From CALMFG01 sp963674805 (GTDB taxonomy: Bacteria > Bacillota > Clostridia > Christensenellales > CALMFG01): a stretch of 64,000 nt of DNA. The stretch spans positions 545,029 to 609,028 of the forward strand of contig CAXXNY010000021.1 in NCBI GenBank assembly GCA_963674805.2, given 5' to 3'. The notes under the pieces are model-generated. The model had not been told where the DNA came from, did not search any database, and saw only the letters and a list, made by a program, of their open reading frames with translations. This document shows positions 28,387 through 39,200 of the stretch, in pieces. The position numbers and the translations under genes are program-made. Numbering within the stretch: position 1 is the stretch's first letter; each line of letters opens with the position of its first letter.

Positions 28387-28495
28387 GCGCTTTTGAGATA
28401 GAGGCGTAAAACTGGTAAATCGTATCTACTGAACTACAGCGCCTGGAAATCAAGTTGCTTTCTTAAAATACTAATAAAGAAAAAATGAACAGTCA

Positions 28496-28526
28496 AAAAA
28501 AAGCTACAGGCAAGTAGCTTTTTTTA
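28496..28526 (+). terminator. Intrinsic terminator after the GH94 region
   Basis: AAAGCTAC pairs with GTAGCTTT, then a run of seven T (28519-28525). Confidence 0.8.
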
Positions 28527-28639
28527 TTTGGCGGAATCGAAGGATTAACATTTCGTAAATATTTTTCAAACATATTAGAAATAACGGAACTGTACAATTC
28601 AACTATAAAAAATAAGACAAATAAAAAGAGGTAAGAATT

Positions 28640-29020
28640 ATGAAAAAAGATAAACAAAGCCGTATGGTTCAAAATATTTTTGGGCAGTATACGGAAAAGG
28701 AAGCAACAGAGTTTGATGAGCTTAGGACGCTTGACACAAAGGTTAAACGCCCCGCAAAGGTTTTTGCGTATGTTTTTGGAACCATTGGTGCCCTGATATT
28801 TGGAACCGGCATGTCAATGGCGATAGGTGTTATTGCCCCGGGCGTTTACTATGGGATCACGATCGGCGTAAATATGATGGGATTCGGTATTGGTATTGGT
28901 CTTGTCGGTATGCTGATGGCCCTTATAGATTATCCGATCTACAAAAATGTTTTACTGGCACGCAAAAGAAAATATGCAAATCAAGTCATCTCGCTTACTG
29001 AGAGGATTATGAATAAATAA
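28640..29020 (+). CDS. Small two-helix membrane protein
   Basis: 126 residues: a charged cytoplasmic N-terminus of about 45 residues, two Gly-rich membrane helices (about 48-72 and 78-100), and a basic C-terminus ARKRKYANQVISLTERIM. GAGGTAAG precedes the ATG. The next gene begins 19 bp after its stop with its own GAGGAG site, so the two form a small operon closed by a strong terminator. The family is not one I can name with confidence. Confidence 0.65.
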   Translation: MKKDKQSRMVQNIFGQYTEKEATEFDELRTLDTKVKRPAKVFAYVFGTIGALIFGTGMSMAIGVIAPGVYYGITIGVNMMGFGIGIGLVGMLMALIDYPIYKNVLLARKRKYANQVISLTERIMNK

Positions 29021-29039
29021 TAAAAGAGGAGCAAAAATA

Positions 29040-29291
29040 ATGAGTAAGTTTTTAAAAAAAGCATTTCAGGACATGAAAGAAAGTGCAAAAGAACAGCACA
29101 AGGTAGACAAAGCATACTTGGAAGCGGTGAAGGCGGAAACAAAGGCAGGGTGGGAAGAAGCCAAAGTGATGGCGAATCCTGAAACCTACAAAACGGCCAT
29201 GCAGGAAGAACGAGATGAGCTGATTGCTGAAGCGGAAAAAAGAAAGCAAGCGGCCCAAGCACGTATTGACAAAGCAAAAGGCTCAAAGTAA
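29040..29291 (+). CDS. Small highly charged helical protein
   Basis: 83 residues, almost entirely helical and rich in Lys, Glu and Ala (KAETKAGWEEAKVMANPETY, then EERDELIAEAEKRKQAAQAR). No membrane segment. It is probably a soluble partner of the membrane protein encoded just upstream. GAGGAG at 29026-29031 supports the ATG. Function unknown. Confidence 0.65.
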   Translation: MSKFLKKAFQDMKESAKEQHKVDKAYLEAVKAETKAGWEEAKVMANPETYKTAMQEERDELIAEAEKRKQAAQARIDKAKGSK

Positions 29292-29302
29292 AATTGCCGG
29301 TT

Positions 29303-29346
29303 AAAAGGCGAAGTTTTATCGGATGATATTACTTCGCCTTTTTTGT
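29303..29346 (+). terminator. Strong, possibly bidirectional terminator
   Basis: AAAAGGCGAAGT (29303-29314) pairs perfectly with ACTTCGCCTTTT, followed by further T. The A-run on the other side could also serve the leftward LAL gene, whose stop is at 29465. Confidence 0.85.
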
Positions 29347-29464
29347 TTTATGAGAAAAACCGCCAGTACCTGTCTTTTTTTCCGGCGGAAAGGAGGTGCT
29401 TGATAAACCGCTTTGGCAACGGATGAAATAAGACGAATTCATTCCATTATATGATGGGATAAGG

Positions 29465-32400
29465 TTAGATGATCCTAAGCTCTTTTGCTTTTAATACAGC
29501 CTTGGTTCGGTTATTGACATTAAGCTTAAATAATATTGAGCTGATATGCTTTTTAACTGTGCCGATTGAAAGACAGAGTTCCTTTGCAATATCTTCATTG
29601 GAATGGCCAAAAGCCAAAAACTTAATGATATCCATTTCACGTTTGCTCAATAACGCTTTTTTCTGCGCCGGAGAAAAAAGTTCTTTGATATTAATCTCTC
29701 TGATCTCATTCAACGAAGAAACCAGTGCCGGAATCAGGCAGTTCACCCAAAGAATATCTGCATCCTTCATCTCGTCGTTTTTCTGTTCCAGGTACACCAT
29801 GCCTGAGAAAACATTGCAGTTAAACATGGGCATACAAAGCATATAAGTATCCGGATTCCTTTTCATATGTTGATCGTCACTAAAGGGCGAACGGGCATCA
29901 TTAGGATTATAGTATGTCTGAGCTTCAGTTCTTGCCGTATATCGGATTAACTTATGAGGCAATAAAGCGTTGCTGACATTGACTGCGCTCCGGTCTTGAA
30001 TCAGGCGTTCACCTTTTTTAATATAATTGATCAGGTACAGGTGGTTGTTTTTTTGAAGGATAACGCCGCAATAATCAAAAACCTGAATATCTATGACGGC
30101 CGAGAGAAAGAGACTGACGGCTTCGCTCGGAGATTTTATTCTATTATGGTCAGATATCCGGGAAATAGCCTTTTTCAGGTCCTTGGCTTCGACGGATATG
30201 CCAGGCGTATTTTGATTGCTTTTATCTGTGATATGATATTGGCTTTCAATAAATTCAGCAATATAATCTGCCCCCCAAGACCGGCACAACGCAGCGGATT
30301 CGGAAGCGTAATGCTGGCTGATGTCCGGATTGAAGGAATGGCGCCTTGCCGCAAGCAGATTGGCGATAATTAAAAACTTCGGATTGCCGGAGGCTTCGGA
30401 ATGTTTGATGGCATCATAGTATTGATTCTGCTTGGCGCGTTTAATGGCGCAGTTATATTCAGCCCTGGCAATCATCAGAGCGGCAGAGAAATCCTTTAGG
30501 TTCGTCTGCGAGACAGCTTCCAGCCGTTTAAGCAGCCGGTTGATGATAATCTTATTACTGAGCCGCTGAATACCACGGAACGTTTGATGCAGTCCTGTTC
30601 GGATGAGCAGGCTGTAAAAGTCAATATAGATTTCGCTGATCAGCCCTTTTGTGCCATGCACGTTACGGGCAATTTTTTTAATGCGGTGATATCCGACCTT
30701 TAAATCATCCAGCAGGAATAAACGTTCCAATAAAAGCATATCTCCGGTTAATTTTTCAAAAGGAGTCAGGGTGTTATATACCAGCTCGATTTTCGTCGAT
30801 AAAGAACCAGAAACGCCGGACTTAAGTATATGAATATGACGCAAATGCTCATCAAGATTATAGTGGCTCTGGTATTGCAGGACATCGCCGTATAGATCCT
30901 TACACTGCCCGATATAGTTGGAGAGAACTTCAGGAGAAATACCCATGAAGGACCGGGCATCTAAGCTTGCGGAGACAGCGTAGCCCAGAAATAAAAAGTC
31001 GGCAGATATATAACCGAACTCAATTGATTTTTGAAGGTAAAAATCAGAGTCTTTCAGCGACAGGCTCCAGTGGGTCAGAAATGATCCGATGATAAAATAG
31101 ACCATGGCTTTATTTTCTGCTTCCGGGGTGATATGGCTCAGTTCAATCACGCGTTCGGTCAGGCGTTTTGCCTTGTCCCGGTCATTCCACAGTGTTTTTA
31201 ATACATATGCATATGAAACGCATCCGATCAGCATTTCAGATGCAACATTGGTTTTTGTGCTGATCAGAGCTGCACTCAGGGCGATAGAGGCGGTTTTTGA
31301 TTCATCAAAAACTGCCGCTCCGGCATTCATCACGGTCAGCGTATCCAGCAGGATCGATATCCGCGCGTTGCTTTTGTTGCTAAATCCGCTTAAACGGTCA
31401 ATCCGCTTGGAATCGAAATAAATTCTGCATATGAGTAAATCATAGAGCATCCGGAATTTTCCGCCGCCTAGGCCTAACAGGCGGAGGATGGATTGGCCGA
31501 TTTGAAGCGTTTTTTGATAATTACGCTGATAATGATAAATATAGAGCAGTTTTCGCTTAATGGCCAAAACAGAAGACCGGTCTTTATATATTTTTTGTAC
31601 GCTGTTGATTACACCAAATCCGTCTGCGTCTTGGCCGCAAAGACAAAGACACTCCGCATATTCGAGGTGGATACTTAAACTGAGCGGCGAATCCGGAATA
31701 CAACCCAGCGCATGCTGGCAGCGTTCAAAAGTTTGCAGCGCAGCGCTTATAGAAGCATTATGCTTTTCTTTAAGACCGTAGTCGTATAAGATTTGAATCC
31801 ACTGCCCGGCATCCCGGCAGACATCGGATTCCCCGGACCGCATGAGATGAAACGCAATGATATCGTTTTTGTTTTGGGCGTCCGGAGCCTTTGTTTTAAA
31901 CAATTTTTTAGCAATTTGATAATGGAGGTCTTCTTTGTATGCCGCATCCATATGGGAAAGGACATATGAAAGAATCAAATCGTGAGAGAACATCGTAACG
32001 GTTTCGCCGTAGGATTCATGACTGATTAATATACCTTGGCCGATTAACTTCTTTATCCGTTGGCTTAAATCAGAATCTTTAATTAAGGAGGAGAGAACCG
32101 CATTAGAGATTCTACCGTCAAAGCAGGCGATAATGTCCAGAATATCATCGCGGCTCTGGGCGGATATTTTTTCGATAATCTTTTGCTTGATGTTTTTACC
32201 AACAAGAAAATGATTGACTTTTTCTGCATATAACACCCAGGCATTATCCTGATACTGAATGAATTTTTCGGACAACATAATCTTGAGAAGCTGTTTAATA
32301 TAAAAAGGTGATCCACTGGTCCACCCAAACAAAAGGGAGGCTAAATTATCAAGGTCTTTAATTTGGCTGCCGAGCACTGATTTGATATATGTCTTGATTT

Positions 32401-33109
32401 CGTCCTTATCAAGCGGCTTTAAATTGTGCATATGACCGGACGGAATAACCTCCTTGACCGTACTCAGCCTGACTGGGTTTGTCTTATCCCTGAAGCATAA
32501 AACCAGAAGAATATTAAAGGGTTGTTTTCGCATTAATATTTTTCTGATGATATCAAGACTAAGCTGATCAGACCATTGCAGGTCATCAATGCAGATAAAA
32601 AGCGGATGAAGGTATTGAGCAGCAACATCGATCAGCGAGCATATGGCGTTCTTAATACGGAATTTCAGACGCCCCAAATCAAGATCATGCCGCTTTTTCG
32701 TGATAGTTAGTAACTTTGCAAGATTATCGCTGACAGCAGCCAGAATAGAGACATCGTTTTTAAGATCATTATGGAGGTTTTGAACGACTGCATCCAAAGC
32801 GGATTTCTCAAGCGTCAGCAGGTGAGCGGCAAGGACTTCCGCCAGATGAAATATGCTGGGTGTTGACACCAACTGGCTGTTAGGGATTTTGATATGAATA
32901 TAAGCCGCACGACTATGCGTGTTTGCAAAATGGTTTATCAAATATGTTTTACCGGAACCCGACGCTCCGGACAACACAAGAAGCCCCATGCCTCCGTCGG
33001 TGGTCTTCCGGAACTCGCTTTTAAGCGATTTCAGTTCCGCCTGCCTGCCTACAAAAACATGGTCAAGCCCGTTAATCGTTTTTTTTGCTGTCCAGTGGTT
33101 GCTATCCAT
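29465..33109 (-). CDS. LuxR-family ATPase regulator (LAL/MalT-like)
   Basis: 1214 residues. Walker A GASGSGKT at 48-55 and Walker B with LFICIDDLQWSD near 170-181 place an AAA/STAND ATPase at the N-terminus. Residues about 440-900 are helical repeats of the TPR kind found in MalT-like proteins. A GAF-like stretch may precede the output domain (IQVFDYCGVILQKNNHLYLI). The last 65 residues are a LuxR HTH: KREMDIIKFLAFGHSNEDIA, then SIGTVKKHISSILFKLNVNNR. LAL proteins activate transcription after ligand-driven oligomerisation. This gene is divergent from the 4096-residue surface-protein gene with 159 bp between starts, which makes that gene the prime target candidate. The inducer is unknown. Confidence 0.88.
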   Translation of the reverse strand: MDSNHWTAKKTINGLDHVFVGRQAELKSLKSEFRKTTDGGMGLLVLSGASGSGKTYLINHFANTHSRAAYIHIKIPNSQLVSTPSIFHLAEVLAAHLLTLEKSALDAVVQNLHNDLKNDVSILAAVSDNLAKLLTITKKRHDLDLGRLKFRIKNAICSLIDVAAQYLHPLFICIDDLQWSDQLSLDIIRKILMRKQPFNILLVLCFRDKTNPVRLSTVKEVIPSGHMHNLKPLDKDEIKTYIKSVLGSQIKDLDNLASLLFGWTSGSPFYIKQLLKIMLSEKFIQYQDNAWVLYAEKVNHFLVGKNIKQKIIEKISAQSRDDILDIIACFDGRISNAVLSSLIKDSDLSQRIKKLIGQGILISHESYGETVTMFSHDLILSYVLSHMDAAYKEDLHYQIAKKLFKTKAPDAQNKNDIIAFHLMRSGESDVCRDAGQWIQILYDYGLKEKHNASISAALQTFERCQHALGCIPDSPLSLSIHLEYAECLCLCGQDADGFGVINSVQKIYKDRSSVLAIKRKLLYIYHYQRNYQKTLQIGQSILRLLGLGGGKFRMLYDLLICRIYFDSKRIDRLSGFSNKSNARISILLDTLTVMNAGAAVFDESKTASIALSAALISTKTNVASEMLIGCVSYAYVLKTLWNDRDKAKRLTERVIELSHITPEAENKAMVYFIIGSFLTHWSLSLKDSDFYLQKSIEFGYISADFLFLGYAVSASLDARSFMGISPEVLSNYIGQCKDLYGDVLQYQSHYNLDEHLRHIHILKSGVSGSLSTKIELVYNTLTPFEKLTGDMLLLERLFLLDDLKVGYHRIKKIARNVHGTKGLISEIYIDFYSLLIRTGLHQTFRGIQRLSNKIIINRLLKRLEAVSQTNLKDFSAALMIARAEYNCAIKRAKQNQYYDAIKHSEASGNPKFLIIANLLAARRHSFNPDISQHYASESAALCRSWGADYIAEFIESQYHITDKSNQNTPGISVEAKDLKKAISRISDHNRIKSPSEAVSLFLSAVIDIQVFDYCGVILQKNNHLYLINYIKKGERLIQDRSAVNVSNALLPHKLIRYTARTEAQTYYNPNDARSPFSDDQHMKRNPDTYMLCMPMFNCNVFSGMVYLEQKNDEMKDADILWVNCLIPALVSSLNEIREINIKELFSPAQKKALLSKREMDIIKFLAFGHSNEDIAKELCLSIGTVKKHISSILFKLNVNNRTKAVLKAKELRII

Positions 33110-33268
33110 ATTCGGCTCAAAAGAAAATCAGAAATGATAGGTGCTATTTTTTATGATTATACTCCAAATAATAAGATTTGTCATTTTTTAAAAAATTACT
33201 ACTTTAGTCTATACATATCACTTTTTTTTTATGCTATTTTCAAGTGAAAATCTTTAGGAAATCAATAG

Positions 33269-36200
33269 ATGGGGTTTATGATGTCTGCATTTATGAAAAG
33301 ATCAGTTTCACTACTAATCGTTATCGTTCTTATAGCCGGGATGATTCCGATCGAGGCGAACGCATATTTTAATGACCGACCGACAGGGACACCGATGATA
33401 GTCGATCAAAACGGGAATGAGATTCAGATCGAAAAGAGCTGGGAAGAGACGTTCCCATACGGTACCTTCGCTTTTTCTAACAGCCAGCTGACGGTCGAGG
33501 AAGCCGGTGAAGCACAGGAGATTTTGATATATCGTTTAGGCGGCACAACAGGCAGAGCCGAAGCGATTATTTCTTATGATCCGGCGGTTGTTCCGGACGA
33601 TGAGGGCCGGCTGATGACGATGAATGCAGTCAGCGCTTCCGATATTATCATTGAAGTAGAGGACGACCAGCCAATCGCAAAATACCAGCCGCTGGGCCAG
33701 CCCGAGGCACCGAAAGCGGGAAACCCACCTGTCACGCCGACGATTGATGAAAAAAAATCGACCCCGAATACAATGCCGGAAGAAAACAAGGAGGAAGCCG
33801 ACGAGCCCGAGGCGGAAACTGAGGGCAGCGGGAATGAGGACCCGATTGAGGCCATCATTTCAAACAGCCTGAAACTGAACAATTTGGTATTCAGAAACCG
33901 GCTGAAAGCAGATAGCCGAATTGGCAATATAAAAACTGTCATCCCGACAACTGGCACATCAGACGATATTGTATATGGGAAAAGATATATTAAAGCCAAC
34001 GTTTCCGCAGACAGCTACCAGTGGTACACGCTGTACGCGGATGAGTGGGAAATTATAGACGGCGCGGTCAGTAATTATCTTGAGGTTTCGAATGAGCACT
34101 ATGATGACTACGACTTCCGTGTTGAATATAAAACTAAAGGGCAGTGGTATTGCTCAAACTCGGTAAAAGGGGTGGTCTATAAACAGCCCAAGGCCGAAGT
34201 ACTGCCTGAAATGCCAAAAGACATAGAGCTGAAAGCCGACCCTACATATTCGGTGATTGAGATGGAGCCGGATACATATGACGGCTATGACTTTAAGGTC
34301 GTGTTTGCAGAAAATGAATGGATTAAAAAGATTATTATCACCCCGCAGGATGACGCGCTGAACGAAAGCGATGAGTTCGGTACATTCACCATTACCGACT
34401 GCATCGGCGGGAGCCTGTACGATTCGGCCAATACGCTAACCCTGCACGTGGTGGACGACGAGGCAAATGAGCCGACGGATATTTCATTTGAGTTACAAGA
34501 TGTGATAGTGGACAAGTGCGATCAAAAACTATCGGTCAAAGTAATCCGCACCGGGGATATCACGTTTCCGGTTCAGGTGAGTTATACGACGGTTGATGAT
34601 ACAGCAATTGCCGGCAAGGATTATGCGGAAGCATCGGGTGAACTTGCATTCTTCGGCGACCTGACAGAGCTGATGATTGATATTGACCTCATCAGTGACG
34701 GGACGGTTTCCGGTGATATTAAGAACTTTAAAATCGAACTTTTTGATTTGCTGGGCGGCGGCGATACGGAATGTACCATGACCATTCCGGCGATCAATGT
34801 CAGCCTGAGCAATACGGGTTATAGCGCCAACATGAATATGGCATCGATTTTCGCTAACACAGGCGGCGCCGTCGATCTGACACAAAGCGTGGGTATATCC
34901 GAACGGGCGACGATGGGGACGCCGGAAGACCCGGCCGCCGGAGATGAGACGACCGAACGGTACGAAGAAACGCAGGTGCCGCTGGCTCGGGTTGAGGACG
35001 AAAAAAGTGAAGCGGCCGAAGCGGATGACGGAATCAGCGCCGACGATGCTGCCCTTAACGAAACCAAAGACGATTTTGGTATCATACCGCTCAGTACGGC
35101 GAGAACCGCCGGAGGAGTTATTCCGCTGACATATGATTATAAGGACGACCAGGGAAACAGGCTGGTGCTGGATTTCTCGCAATGGGATGAGGCGCTGCCG
35201 AGCGGCTATAATCCGCATATGGATGATACGTATTGGACCGATTTTCAGCTATTTCTGGGAAACATGGAGATGGTGATGAATCTGGTCCCGGAATATAATA
35301 ACTTTTACAACTTTCCGTGCAATGATTCCGAAGGGTATTGGGCGAACAGTACGGGATTATTCAGCCCGATTCTGAACTCCGGCGCTGATTATACAAGCAC
35401 TGATAATGTAGCCTATCCAATCACATATACGCTTGATTCCGGAACCTGGACCGAAGCCTGGGTTGTCAGCGCAGATGTTCAAAGTAATGATTTAGACCAA
35501 TTGAACACGTTTGCCAGTGTTCCGTATTTGTCCCAAAAGTACAGCAGCATTTATACATACGGCGACTATAAACAGGGGGCTTATGGGTATTGGGATGGTT
35601 ATGGAATTTATTCAATGCCTGAATTGTCACTCTATAACAACGCAAATGGTGCCCGGGAATCAGTTATACAGCCGTTTGATAAGATCAGCACGGGTGTCGT
35701 TGAAAACGTAGAAAATTCCAGAGAGATAGATTTAACAAAAAATTATAATTATTTGCGGTTATGGGTTTACCAAAATGCTGTCGTTAATGAAGGGTTTACG
35801 TATGTCGGAGAGAAGCATGAAATCGGCTGGATGCGGCTGGAAGAAGTGTTGTTCAAGCGCAGGGTTTTCGAGGACAGCGATTTTTATCTCAAGATTTATA
35901 CGGCAAATGATGCGGATGCAGTAGCTAACATTAACGACGGCAATATCACTGAATTGGATGATTCAACGGATATTTATTCGCAAATCAAGCCTGCAATCAG
36001 CATCCTCCCGCATATGGGCGGCGTTAAACTGGATACCAACCAGCTTTATGTCGGTTCGCAGCTGAAAATCTCGCTGGGCGCAACCGGCGGGTACCGGATG
36101 CCGACTGTAGATGGCACAGATGTTGCATACGGGATTGCGCTGGTTGATGGAGACGGAAATGTTCTTAAAAAGGCAACGGAATCCACCACTGCGGGAGACT

Positions 36201-39200
36201 ATTACCTTGACCTGGCATGGACCGATATGACATCGGAACAAATTACCGGTTCAAATGAATACACAATTGCTGTGATCATGGAGAGACAGCAGAAGTTGAT
36301 TGTGGACATTACACCGTCTGTGCCGCGCTATGATGACGGCGACCCGGGTACGGCGGACGCAATAGACCCGACCCGGATTGATGACGCGGTGGCAGACTTT
36401 AAAAGCAGTGTCAGCGGCGGCGTTATTGATATCGGATACTCCAAGACAGACACTTCAAAAGCTACGAACTTTGATTATAAAACGCAGTCATTGAGCGTTA
36501 ACCAGACGGCTTTGGATACGGGCAACAGCAAGGCCATGCTGGAATTTGATCTTGATAATCTGCCTGCGTACAACATCAATAATATCCAGAAAATTAATTT
36601 TAACCTTCCAGCCCAAGACCGAATCGTCTTTAACGGGGTCATCTATAAAGGCAACGAGGATATTTATATTCCGACAAAGGCATTTTCCACATCAACCATG
36701 GTGTTTAAATATTATGACAGCGACTATATTGAAGCGCAGAATATCATGTCACTTACTATTTTGGATAAGTACCTGTATTATGACGCAAACGGCAACGGGA
36801 AAATAGACGGGTATTTTGACGAAAGCACCAACCTGTTTGTACTGAAAGACGGTACGGACGAATTTATTCAGGTATTGAGAGACGACGAAGAACTTAACGA
36901 AAGCCAAATTAAAAGAAACGGCAACAGTCAGTATTTTATAAAGGTCATGTACGAAAAGACCGCCAGGTGTTTGGTCGATGTTGACGGAACACATGCGGAA
37001 GCACGCGCACAATTGGTGCCCGCGTTTACCACCGGCATCACCAACGAAACGGTTTTAAAGAGTCTGGCGCGAGAGGTCAAGGATTACCGGTATGTTACCG
37101 GCGCGCCGACACGGATTTTACCAGAGATTTCGGGAGTTATAGAGACGGAAGACCAAAAGGAAGCAAGAGCGGATACCATTTCGTATTTCTGCTCATCGGA
37201 TGACCTGTTGATGTATGGGCCGGAAGCCATGCAAATGTCTATGCTGGATATCTCGCTTGGCGGAGACAGAAGTCCGGCGGCTTCATCCGGATGGACACCG
37301 GAATTTGACGGCAGTCTGCTCTATGATTATGATAATCCGGAATTTATCAGTGTTAAAAGCGGTATAACCGGAAAGGAAACGCCGATTGCCGAACTCGACA
37401 GCTTTGACAGCAATACCGGTATAGTCAGTTACAAAGGTTCGGGGCTTGAGAACATTAATCAGTATTTAGGCTCACTGACGGCCGACGATACATTCAGCAT
37501 CTGTATCCGCCAGCAGGATGAGAACATAGATCAGATTACCAGCGGCAATCTCAGCATAGAAGACTGCCAATATCGATTTGAAGCATCCGCCGGAGGAAAG
37601 GTATCAATCATTCCGCAGGCTGACTACTTGTCTGATATGAAGAACCCATCTAATCCCGCTTTGGATTTTGATATGGATGATACAGGGTTGGAGTACGAAT
37701 CATTCGGTACGGATTTTGGCATAGAGCTGCCGACGATATCCGCGAATGCCGGCAGTTATTTAAAAGTTTTTACAAAGAAGAATGAGATTGCGTTTACAGT
37801 GGGATTGCCCGAAGCAAGTGATATGGAGGGCGTTGAGGATTTCATGCGGATTAACAAATACCGCAGCGCAAGACATGCGCTGGTCCAGGCCAGCGGAGGT
37901 GCGTCCAGCGCTAAAAAACACAGCTTTGACGGTAACTTAGGATATGCTTTTCTGTTTAAATATGACCCCCTGGTAAACAATTTTGTATTTTCAGAGTTCA
38001 GCTTCTATATTACTTTTGGATTCTCCTTTTCAATTAAAGCGGTTTTTGCGCCCTGCCCGATTTTGTATGTATACTTCAAACTCAGTTTATCACTGACCAT
38101 ATCAACAGGTATGACAGTGCTTCAAGAGACTGTCGAAAGCGAGAATGCGGATGTGTGCCCGACGGCGGCGACTGGATTCACCGGAAGTATCGGGAGCTTT
38201 CATGATTATCATACGACACAAAAAGCGTTTAACATATACTTTGAGGGTAAACTTTATCTGGACTGCCAAACGCTGTCCGGCGATCAGCCCGATAATGTGA
38301 CGGACGGATATATTAAATCGGATGATGACACAAAGCCCGTGACTATTATCCTTAAGCAGCAGAGCGGGTATACACTCTCTGAAGAAATGATGGTGCGGAT
38401 CATTGCGGTCCAGAACAACACCAATATTAAAAAAATTGTTCCGGTCGAGAAATCAGAGATGACACCCTACTGGAACGGAATTACTTTCTCGCCGAAGTTG
38501 TATATCGAGGTCGGCGCCGGCATCGGCGTTGAGCTGCTGAGCTTCGAAGTATATGCCAAAGCCAGCATCGGATGCACCATACAACTTGGGTCGCAGGTTC
38601 CCGGGGCAGCAGATGACGATGATGCACTGGTGGGTCTCAACTTCGGTCTTGGGATGGGGTTCAGGGTCGTGGTCTTTTTATTCAGCTACAGCATGGATTT
38701 TTTTCAGTATTCCGCCGATTACGATGCGATCAATGATGAATGGACGGAAAAGATGGGTGAGTTTGTGGAAGACTCAACATTTGGCAGTACGTCAACCACA
38801 TTCAATCCGTTTTCAGACGAAGGCAGTTATACCTATGCGCCGGGCGATTTTATTGAGCCGCCGGCGAGCAGTTACCTGACGCAAATCGTCTACAGCCCGG
38901 AGGATAATTTAAATGGGAGTCCGCGGACGATGCTGAAAATTACGAACGGCATCGGACGGCTTGCGTATGACGCATCCGATCCGACAGAAGTGCCGTTCCA
39001 AATCTCGGGTTATTCCTCCAGCGGGGATGCCTTTAAGCTGGCTGACGGAATGGTGGCGGAATATGAAAAGCAGGTGGTTACCGTTGACGGGGATAATTAT
39101 TTAATTTATACCCAGAGCCGGTCCAGCACGGAATCGGTGGATGCGAGTATGCTGGTGATGTCGAAAATCGTCCTGACTGCTGATCCTGTCAGCGGCGATC

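Noticed and set aside
27880..29291. Toxin-antitoxin or phage-defence cassette among the small genes
   Set aside because: Small membrane and helical proteins alone are not evidence; no nuclease, NTPase, reverse transcriptase or known toxin motif is present.
34529..35218. Open minus-strand frame of 229 codons inside the giant surface-protein gene
   Set aside because: It is antisense to a long, clearly coding frame with signal peptide and domains, and its translation has no domain character or ribosome-binding site.
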